Below, in pieces: positions 1 through 4,157 of a stretch of 5,272 bases of DNA. The stretch lies in assembly GCA_015494245.1 (NCBI GenBank), contig WGBN01000064.1, positions 1 to 5,272 on the forward strand, given 5' to 3'. Every line of letters starts with the position of its first letter. The first letter of the stretch is position 1. The position numbers and the translations under genes are program-made. The notes below the pieces were generated by a model, which saw only the letters and a list, made by a program, of their open reading frames with translations, searched no databases and had not been told where the DNA came from. Source of the DNA: Saprospiraceae bacterium. Lineage in GTDB: Bacteria; Bacteroidota; Bacteroidia; Chitinophagales; Saprospiraceae.

Positions 1-156
1 AGGATCGGGGTGCTGACGTAAGGAAGACCCCCGAGCCGGCCTGATTTGAACAGTTGTCCGTTGTTTGTTGTCCGTTGTCGGTTGAACAACGTTAGGATCG
101 GGGAGCTGACGAAGGAAGACCCCCGAGCCGGCCTGATTTGAACAGTTGTCCGTTGT
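1..156. repeat. Direct repeat pair, ~63-bp unit (copies 1-64 and 94-156)
   Basis: The unit starting AGGATCGGGG recurs at 94 with one substitution and a one-base deletion, and runs through GAGCCGGCCTGATTTGAACA into a heptamer tract. Period is 93 bp. Each copy can fold: in copy one, GG and TCGGGG (2-10) pair with CCCCGA and CC (29-37), with one A/G mismatch. The first copy begins at base 1, so the array may continue to the left. No coding frame is supported here. It looks like a dispersed intergenic repeat; its function is unknown. Confidence 0.85.
54..81. repeat. Heptamer tandem repeat TTGTCCG, four units
   Basis: Four consecutive 7-bp units read TTGTCCG, TTGTTTG, TTGTCCG, TTGTCGG, followed by a partial TTG. 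The tract sits at the 3' end of the first 63-bp repeat copy. Its unit number differs from the matching tract in the second copy, as expected for a slippage-prone microsatellite. Confidence 0.8.
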
Positions 157-166
157 CCGTTGTCTG
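146..166. repeat. Heptamer tandem repeat TTGTCCG, three units
   Basis: Three 7-bp units read TTGTCCG, TTGTCCG, TTGTCTG. This is the counterpart of the tract at 54-81, with one unit fewer. Confidence 0.75.
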
Positions 167-174
167 GGGCAGAA

Positions 175-201
175 AATCTGAGTAATCCGTATAATCTGTG
201 G
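175..201. repeat. Three 9-bp repeats with AATCYG core
   Basis: AATCTG at 175, AATCCG at 184 and AATCTG at 193 recur with an exact 9-bp period, each followed by three variable bases. I recall similar AATCCGtnn strings between genes of Bacteroidota, but that is memory, not a search. No gene is seen from here to 430. That stretch is A-rich (around 215-280) and has one short imperfect hairpin (350-356 with 362-368). I found no convincing TAnnTTTG box in it. Confidence 0.6.
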
Positions 202-430
202 ACGACAAAGGAGAATTGGAAATAGAAAATTAAGAGAAGTTAAGAAAAACTTAAAAAAAGTTTAAAAAACAACCACAACGCAGCGCCCGACCCACAAGTA
301 CGTTATCAAGTTGTCTGCAAAAAACATCAATTCCATATTTTCCTTTCGAGCGATCTTACCGAGATTGCGCGGCAAGAAAACATGATGTAGCAGCACTTCT
401 CACATTCTTTAACACACAAAAACCCGAGAC

Positions 431-1132
431 ATGAAACTCACCAAACTCTTTTTCACCGCACTTGTAATCTTATTCGCTCAACAGGTTTACGCCCAATCGA
501 GCCCTTATTTCACGGGGGGATACATAGATGCTTACGGTTCAAAAACAGTAGATCAAGACCCCAATTCTTCACAGAACACCAACAATAAATCTTTATCTCA
601 ATACGGCACTTCCGTTTTCCTCGGAAGACGCCTCAACGCACATTGGAGAGCCGGCATCAACCTGCAATACGCCTATAGAAAACGAGTCAACTACTGGAAT
701 CTGGCAATCTATAGCACAGACTCTACCCTTGCCTTGGCTCAAACGACAACAAGAACACAAACAGCTGGACTTGGCCTCTTTGCCTACTATCTCATCAACC
801 CCGACAATCAGCTCGTATTTTACCTCTACCCTACAATCAAATATGCTAAAAACAAACGAGAAACTCAAAAAATCAATTCGACCGTTTTGCCGCTCTATGA
901 GGCAAGCTCCCAAAAAGGTTCTACTGTAACAGCAGCTTTAAGGCTGGGAGCGCTCTACCGCCTTTCACCGAGATGGGAGCTTTTCGCCAACGTAGCCTCT
1001 ATCTATTTTTCCCACAGCTCTACCCGTGAGATACTGCAAAGCGGTGAAAAAAGTGAGCCGATTACAACTAACCAGTTCTCCGGCACCTTCTTTCCCGCCA
1101 ATATCCAACTGGGAGCCTTGTTTCACTTCTGA
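431..1132 (+). CDS. Outer-membrane beta-barrel protein (paralog 1)
   Basis: Predicted secreted protein of 233 residues. Residues 1-21 form a signal peptide: Lys at 2 and 5, a hydrophobic core LFFTALVILFA, and a likely cut at VYA|QSS. The mature chain shows alternating polar/hydrophobic strands separated by Asn/Gln/Thr-rich loops. It ends in ...IQLGALFHF, with a terminal Phe as expected of a beta-signal for outer-membrane insertion. It has no Cys and no catalytic motif. It shares landmarks with the gene at 1365: FTGG near 27-30, G-R/K-R/K-LN..WRAG at 65-75, GLFA-Y..(N/T)P near 115-124, and LGALYRLSPRW at 172-182. The family resembles Bacteroidota 'outer membrane beta-barrel' or porin-family small barrels (OmpW/OmpX-like size); the substrate is unknown. 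The start is chosen because it places the signal peptide exactly at the N-terminus. There is no Shine-Dalgarno, as usual in the phylum. A strong terminator follows, so it is probably monocistronic. Confidence 0.87.
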   Translation: MKLTKLFFTALVILFAQQVYAQSSPYFTGGYIDAYGSKTVDQDPNSSQNTNNKSLSQYGTSVFLGRRLNAHWRAGINLQYAYRKRVNYWNLAIYSTDSTLALAQTTTRTQTAGLGLFAYYLINPDNQLVFYLYPTIKYAKNKRETQKINSTVLPLYEASSQKGSTVTAALRLGALYRLSPRWELFANVASIYFSHSSTREILQSGEKSEPITTNQFSGTFFPANIQLGALFHF

Positions 1133-1141
1133 AATGAAAAG

Positions 1142-1190
1142 ACAAAGCAGGGACTGCTCTGAGACGCAGAGCAGCCCTGTTTTGTTTTCA
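1142..1190 (+). terminator. Intrinsic terminator after first beta-barrel gene
   Basis: CAGGG (1148-1152) plus CTGCTCTG (1154-1161) pair with CAGAGCAG (1167-1174) plus CCCTG (1175-1179). That gives a 13-bp stem with one bulged A at 1153 and the loop AGACG. A/T pairs and one G-T pair extend the foot (1142-1147 with 1180-1185). The 3' arm runs into a T-rich tail (TTTTGTTTT). It lies 9 bases past the stop codon. Confidence 0.88.
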
Positions 1191-1245
1191 AAAAAAACAA
1201 GAGTACAGGCAGCAAACAAAACCTCTTGTTCGTTATCCAATTGTA

Positions 1246-1295
1246 TTTGCAACGGGAGTTTGTTTTGCAACGGGAGCAAAACGAAGCCCTCCCGT
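1246..1295. repeat. 13-bp direct repeat with a shared inverted arm
   Basis: TTTGCAACGGGAG occurs identically at 1246-1258 and 1264-1276 (18-bp period). ACGGGAG inside each copy (1252-1258 and 1270-1276) is complementary to the single CTCCCGT at 1289-1295. Two alternative 7-bp hairpins are therefore possible. The element sits in the 232-bp gap between the two beta-barrel genes, upstream of the likely promoter of the second. It could be an operator or a folded element; no protein or RNA family is recognised. Confidence 0.6.
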
Positions 1296-1305
1296 GGTGT
1301 CCTGA

Positions 1306-1342
1306 TTTGCATCAAAACAAATCGGATACACTCCTATTTTTT
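1306..1342 (+). promoter_or_regulatory. Candidate Bacteroidota promoter for second beta-barrel gene
   Basis: TATTTTTT (1335-1342) approximates the TAnnTTTG -7 box and TTTG (1306-1309) the -33 box. The 25-bp spacing is longer than the usual 17-23. Transcription would start near 1347, about 17 bases before the ATG. The match is imperfect, so confidence is low. Confidence 0.35.
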
Positions 1343-1364
1343 CACCCATTAAAACTCACAAAAC

Positions 1365-2045
1365 ATGAGAACCCCAAAAATCCTTTTCTTTTTCACAGCC
1401 ATGCTCCTGCTTCAAACAATACATGCACAAACAGGAGATGAAACCTCCTTCTTCACCGGTGGTGATGTGTTTCTATCCTCCAGCAAAAGCAGCGAGCCGC
1501 CCGAATTTCCGGGAGATGTAACCAAATCGTCTCGCACCACTGTTCAAACTCGACCACTCGTTGGCAAAAAGCTCAACAAGTACTGGCGCGCCGGAGTCAT
1601 GTTAGACATATCTCTCACGACCAACAAACAACTCAACACTTATGTCTTATTCCCAGACACCATTACCACAACCCAAAAAGCCAACACCATCGGCTTGGGC
1701 GGCGGGCTTTTTGCCGTTTACACCCTTACCCCCGAAAGCAATTTCAGCTTTTACCTTATGCCCAATCTGTCTTTTGATAGGACTACCACAAAGTTCACGA
1801 CAGATGGTGGAGAGCCTGATATTGATAAGGTTTCGTTCGTCAGCTTAGCCGTCAATCTCGGGGCACTTTACCAGCTCAACGACAGATGGACTGCCGTCAT
1901 GAACTTCGGCAGGGCGGGCTTTAACTTCACCAGCGATACATACCAACCTGCAGGCGGCGAAAAAACTGACCCTATAAAGGCCGGAAAACTCTTCGCAGGA
2001 CTTGGGCTTTCTAACCTCAATTTCGGTTTTTGGTACAACTTCTGA
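1365..2045 (+). CDS. Outer-membrane beta-barrel protein (paralog 2)
   Basis: Predicted secreted barrel of 226 residues, a tandem paralog of the gene at 431. Its signal peptide is residues 1-21 (Arg2, Lys5, core ILFFFTAMLLL), cut at IHA|QTG, the same position as in paralog 1. The shared framework is FFTGG at 29-33, GKKLNKYWRAG at 67-77, GGGLFAVYTLTPE at 112-124, LGALYQLNDRW at 165-175, and the C-terminal NLNFGFWYNF ending in Phe. The loops (about 34-60 and 140-157) are unrelated in sequence to those of paralog 1, so duplication was followed by loop divergence. There is no Cys, lipobox or enzymatic motif. It likely folds as a small outer-membrane barrel; ligand and role are unknown. It lies 232 bp after paralog 1, beyond a terminator, so it probably has its own promoter. 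A hairpin follows the stop. Confidence 0.87.
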   Translation: MRTPKILFFFTAMLLLQTIHAQTGDETSFFTGGDVFLSSSKSSEPPEFPGDVTKSSRTTVQTRPLVGKKLNKYWRAGVMLDISLTTNKQLNTYVLFPDTITTTQKANTIGLGGGLFAVYTLTPESNFSFYLMPNLSFDRTTTKFTTDGGEPDIDKVSFVSLAVNLGALYQLNDRWTAVMNFGRAGFNFTSDTYQPAGGEKTDPIKAGKLFAGLGLSNLNFGFWYNF

Positions 2046-2072
2046 CCCAAGCCGGCACAGGCTGATTTTTAC

Positions 2073-2101
2073 AAGGGGCTGCCCGTATAGGGCAGCCCTT
2101 T
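2073..2101 (+). terminator. Hairpin terminator after second beta-barrel gene
   Basis: The strand starting AAGGGGCTGCCC at 2073 pairs with GGGCAGCCCTT (2090-2100), giving 11 bp with one bulged G and the loop GTATA. The stem is strong, but the following T run is only three bases long, so termination efficiency is uncertain. It lies 27 bp after the stop codon and abuts the promoter of the next gene. Confidence 0.65.
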
Positions 2102-2127
2102 GGTATGCGCATTCTTGCGTATCTTTA
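2099..2127 (+). promoter_or_regulatory. Promoter placing the transcription start at the SDR ATG
   Basis: TTTG at 2099-2102 (-33) and TATCTTTA at 2120-2127 (-7, one base off TAnnTTTG) are 17 bp apart. Bacteroidota -7 boxes end about 4-8 bases before the transcription start, which falls on the ATG at 2132. The transcript is therefore predicted to be leaderless or nearly so. The -33 element overlaps the foot of the upstream hairpin. Confidence 0.6.
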
Positions 2128-2131
2128 CCCC

Positions 2132-2758
2132 ATGCAAAAGAAGCAGATTCTCATCACGCAAGCTTTGACAGATGCCGGCGTCGAGCTGGCCAGGCAGTTC
2201 CAGGAAGACGGCTGGTATGTGTTTGGACTGGACACCCACGACAACTACGTCTATCACTGCGATCGCTTTCTCATTTTCGACTTTGAGCGCTTTGCCACCG
2301 ATGCAGCCTATCGCGTTAAGATGAGCGCCGTGCTCGACGAGCTCATTAAGCGCCTGGATGCGCTGGTCTTTCAGTTTGAGCCCTTTCGCCCTCTGAGTTC
2401 CACTCCCCTGGAGCTCGATGAATGGCAAAGCGCCTTCTCCGTTTACCTCACTACGCCCTTTCTGCTCGCTAAATTATTTGCCGAAAGGCTAAAAAAAGAG
2501 CAGGGAAGCGTCTTCGCACTCATAGACCGCTCGCCGGCAAAAAAGACAACCCCTGCCCTGGCCTCCAACCCCATACGCGAAGCCCTGCAAAGCCTGACGC
2601 TCTCCTTTGCCGAAGACTGGGCACCACACATTCGCGCCAATGTGCTGACCTATGAACGCCCGGATGAGCAACCTGCCAAGCCCTCTTTTGAGGAGTTGAG
2701 CCAACTTGCACGCTTCCTCACTTCCGGCAAAACCCAAATCAGTGGCAAAGTGTTCTGA
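2132..2758 (+). CDS. Degenerate short-chain dehydrogenase/reductase (SDR)-fold protein
   Basis: 208 residues. An in-frame ATG at 2105 would add nine residues, but it lies upstream of the promoter box; the ATG at 2132 puts beta-strand 1 (KQILIT) at the N-terminus, as in SDRs. Fold landmarks are present: beta1-alpha1 ILITQALTDAGVELARQFQEDGW (6-28), an acidic residue ending beta2 (VFGLD34, the NAD-type position), a beta4-like strand LDALVF (75-80), beta5 GSVFALID (125-132), the helix REALQSLTLSFAEDWAPHIRANVL (149-172), and an SDR-like tail ARFLTSGKTQISGKVF (193-208). The catalytic signatures are lost. The Gly-rich TGxxxGxG is TQALTDAG, the NNAG position is FQFE, the catalytic Ser position appears to be Asp132, and YxxxK aligns to S145...R149. 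It is probably not a classical oxidoreductase; it may bind a nucleotide or act as a scaffold. The length is slightly below the usual ~240-250. The reading frame is intact, so it is not a pseudogene by disruption. The alignment was made by eye. Confidence 0.78.
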   Translation: MQKKQILITQALTDAGVELARQFQEDGWYVFGLDTHDNYVYHCDRFLIFDFERFATDAAYRVKMSAVLDELIKRLDALVFQFEPFRPLSSTPLELDEWQSAFSVYLTTPFLLAKLFAERLKKEQGSVFALIDRSPAKKTTPALASNPIREALQSLTLSFAEDWAPHIRANVLTYERPDEQPAKPSFEELSQLARFLTSGKTQISGKVF

Positions 2759-2849
2759 CCACTGCATCAGCCGGAACCCCCTTTCGTTCCCTGCAAACAA
2801 CCTCTGCGATATTTCTTCCAAAAGCGGGCTGCATCACGCAATATTTCTC

Positions 2850-2857
2850 TATTTTTG
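2850..2857 (+). promoter_or_regulatory. -7 promoter box upstream of LytTR regulator
   Basis: TATTTTTG is an exact TAnnTTTG match. It would start transcription near 2862, leaving about 55 untranslated bases before the ATG at 2918. No clear TTTG is seen at the -33 distance. The 159-bp gap between the SDR stop and this gene holds no convincing terminator, so some read-through from the SDR gene is possible. Confidence 0.5.
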
Positions 2858-2917
2858 CATATTCATTAGCGACATGCAAATCTCCTCAAAGCGATTACAA
2901 ACTTTTAAACCGAAACC

Positions 2918-3679
2918 ATGATTCGTGCCATCATCGTAGAAGACGAACCCCGCGGACGCAACAACCTCAAGAATCTGCTGGCCAAGTATTGCCCCGAAGT
3001 CGAAGTCGTAGGAGAAGCAGCCAGCCTCAGCGAAAGCCGCAAACTCCTCAGCAATCCCGAGCTCAAACCCGACCTGGCCTTCCTCGACATCAGCCTCGAA
3101 GACGGGCTGGTTTTTCAACTGCTCAACGACCTGGGGCGGGTCAATTTCGAAATCATCTTCGTTACCGCCTACGACAAATTTGCCATCAAAGCCTGCGAAT
3201 ACAGCTCCATAGGTTACATCCTCAAGCCCATAGACCCCGATGAGCTCGTCTCGGCCGTCAAACGCGCCCTGTCCAGAAGACAATACCACATGGATGGCCG
3301 CCTGCAGCTCTTCAACCAAATGTACAACAACCCCAACGTCTTCGAAAAACTCAGCATCTCTGCCATTGACGGCATCTATTTCGTCAACATCCGCGATATC
3401 GTGCGCTTCGAAGCCGAAGACAATTATACCCACATCTTTCTCAGCAACGGAGAAAAAATCACCGCCTCCAAAACCATCAAGTCTTATGAGGAAATGCTGC
3501 GCGGCGTCAACTTCTATCGCGTGCACAAACGCCACGTCATCAACCTCAACTACATGCGCAAATTCGTCAAAGGCGAAGGTGGATACCTCATCATGGAAGG
3601 CGGCAAAAGAATTGATGTCTCCCGACGCCGCAGACCGGCCTTTATGGAGCAAATGAAGCGCCTGCAGGAAGGAATCTAA
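2918..3679 (+). CDS. LytTR-family DNA-binding response regulator
   Basis: 253 residues; the second half of a two-component system, acting in the cytoplasm as a transcription factor. The N-terminal receiver domain spans about 2-120. It has the acidic pocket E8/D9, phosphoacceptor D57 in PDLAFLD, switch Thr83 in FVTAYD, and Lys103 in the LKPID loop. After a linker (120-143), the C-terminal LytTR domain (about 144-248) shows its hallmarks: IVRFEAEDNYTHIFL (161-175), the KTIKSYEEML helix (186-194), FYRVHKRHVINLNYMRKF (199-216), and a basic RIDVSRRRRPAF stretch (231-242). LytTR domains bind imperfect direct repeats in promoters. In Bacteroidota such regulators usually sit beside a LytS/YehU-type histidine kinase; none is within the window, so it is an orphan as seen here. 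The start is supported by the canonical MIRAIIVEDEP opening. The reading frame is intact, a terminator follows closely, and the target genes are unknown. Confidence 0.95.
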   Translation: MIRAIIVEDEPRGRNNLKNLLAKYCPEVEVVGEAASLSESRKLLSNPELKPDLAFLDISLEDGLVFQLLNDLGRVNFEIIFVTAYDKFAIKACEYSSIGYILKPIDPDELVSAVKRALSRRQYHMDGRLQLFNQMYNNPNVFEKLSISAIDGIYFVNIRDIVRFEAEDNYTHIFLSNGEKITASKTIKSYEEMLRGVNFYRVHKRHVINLNYMRKFVKGEGGYLIMEGGKRIDVSRRRRPAFMEQMKRLQEGI

Positions 3680-3701
3680 GCCTCTTAAACGCCCGAAAAC
3701 C

Positions 3702-3742
3702 TTTATTTGCCGCCTTTCGGCAAATAAAAACCAATTTTTTTT
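3702..3742 (+). terminator. Intrinsic terminator after LytTR regulator
   Basis: TTTATTTGCCG (3702-3712) and CGGCAAATAAA (3718-3728) form a perfect 11-bp stem around the loop CCTTT. A run of eight T (3735-3742) follows, six bases after the stem. The hairpin starts 22 bases after the stop codon. Confidence 0.8.
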
Positions 3743-3775
3743 CTTCTTCCGGTACCACGATAACCCAAAAAGGAC

Positions 3776-3783
3776 TATCTTTG
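3776..3783 (+). promoter_or_regulatory. -7 promoter box of the small double-glycine peptide gene
   Basis: TATCTTTG matches TAnnTTTG exactly and lies just after the LytTR terminator, so it marks a new transcription unit. The predicted start is near 3788, giving a leader of about 70 bases. The -33 position has no clear TTTG. Just downstream, GGATTAG is repeated at 3789-3795 and 3797-3803. Confidence 0.6.
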
Positions 3784-3802
3784 GGGGAGGATTAGGGGAT
3801 TA

Positions 3803-3838
3803 GTCCGAATGAAACAGCCGGACGGGCTTTTTTATTAA
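3803..3838 (+). promoter_or_regulatory. Possible leader attenuator or uORF before the small peptide gene
   Basis: GTCCG (3803-3807) can pair with CGGAC (3819-3823) around an 11-base loop. GGGC and a run of six T (3828-3833) follow, a terminator-like arrangement inside the 5' leader. The same stretch holds a nine-codon ORF, MKQPDGLFY (3809-3838), whose ATG lies in the loop. The stem is only 5 bp, so this is a candidate attenuator, small RNA end or uORF, not an established one. Confidence 0.3.
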
Positions 3839-3857
3839 CCAAGCACCAATTATCTCT

Positions 3858-4004
3858 ATGGGAAAGTCAAAGAAGAAAAAGCTTGAGGATCTCAAGAAGA
3901 ATATGAAAGAGATCAAAAAGGGTGAGATGAAAAAGATCACCGGAGGTAAAGAGAAAAAGAAAAAACGCTGGTTCAATATCTCCGGAAACATCTTGCCTCA
4001 ATAG
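3858..4004 (+). CDS. Lysine-rich small peptide with double-glycine (GG) leader, candidate bacteriocin/RiPP-like precursor
   Basis: 48 residues, below common ORF cut-offs. It opens MGKSKKKKLEDLKK. Its centre, IKKGEMKKITGG (19-30), fits the double-glycine leader consensus: hydrophobic Ile at -12, Glu at -8, hydrophobic Met at -7, Ile at -4, and GG at -2/-1. Leaders of this type are removed by C39-peptidase ABC exporters. In Bacteroidota they occur on bacteriocin-like, lanthipeptide-like and other secreted peptides. The predicted product after the cut is KEKKKKRWFNISGNILPQ: 18 residues, a strongly basic N-terminus (net about +5), a Trp-Phe pair, no Cys, and Ser as the only hydroxyl residue. It therefore cannot form thioether or disulfide rings. 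Lys makes up 17 of 48 residues, so a cytoplasmic nucleic-acid-associated protein remains an alternative. Coding support comes from its own TATCTTTG box, the intact frame and the positioned leader motif. No exporter or maturase is in view. I do not recognise a named family. Confidence 0.72.
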   Translation: MGKSKKKKLEDLKKNMKEIKKGEMKKITGGKEKKKKRWFNISGNILPQ

Positions 4005-4082
4005 GGCTGTGGTGCATTTCGGATTCCGTAGAGCTGCAATGCATCGCGGTTCTGATCTGCTGCATTTTCGCCCGCCTATGAT

Positions 4083-4120
4083 ATGCCGTGGCCTTGCAAA
4101 GTCTTGCAAGACCACGGCAT
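4083..4120. repeat. 38-nt near-perfect inverted repeat between small peptide gene and capA-like gene
   Basis: ATGCCGTGG (4083-4091) and CTTGCAA (4093-4099) pair with TTGCAAG (4104-4110) and CCACGGCAT (4112-4120). That is 16 bp with a single C/A mismatch and the loop AGTC. Neither strand has a T run after it, so it is not a standard terminator. It starts 79 bases after the peptide stop and ends 37 bases before the next start. It could be a REP-like element, an mRNA-stabilising or processing hairpin, or a binding site. Nothing else is recognised in the 153-bp gap (4005-4157). Confidence 0.8.
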
Positions 4121-4157
4121 TGCCAATTTACAGAAACCCAAAGCGCTTCCGACCACC

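Noticed and set aside
1..156. CRISPR-like arrangement of two 63-bp repeats around a 29-bp unique stretch
   Set aside because: Only two units are visible, the repeat is too long, and the 'spacer' is itself made of the heptamer TTGTCCG. No cas gene is present.
2773..2790. Hairpin GGAAC/GTTCC after the SDR-like gene as a terminator
   Set aside because: Five base pairs only, and no T run follows.
2849..3652. Long open frame on the minus strand, 267 codons
   Set aside because: It lies entirely over the LytTR regulator, whose motifs are unmistakable. The antisense frame is an effect of codon bias and its translation has no recognisable domain.
3783..3798. Possible G-quadruplex in GGGGGAGGATTAGGGG
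   Set aside because: Only three usable G tracts, one of them two bases long; too weak to claim.
4083..4157. Extended N-terminus of the CapA-like protein from the ATG at 4083
   Set aside because: It would encode the inverted repeat and push the signal peptide about 40 residues inside the protein. Starts at 4158 or 4173 fit better.
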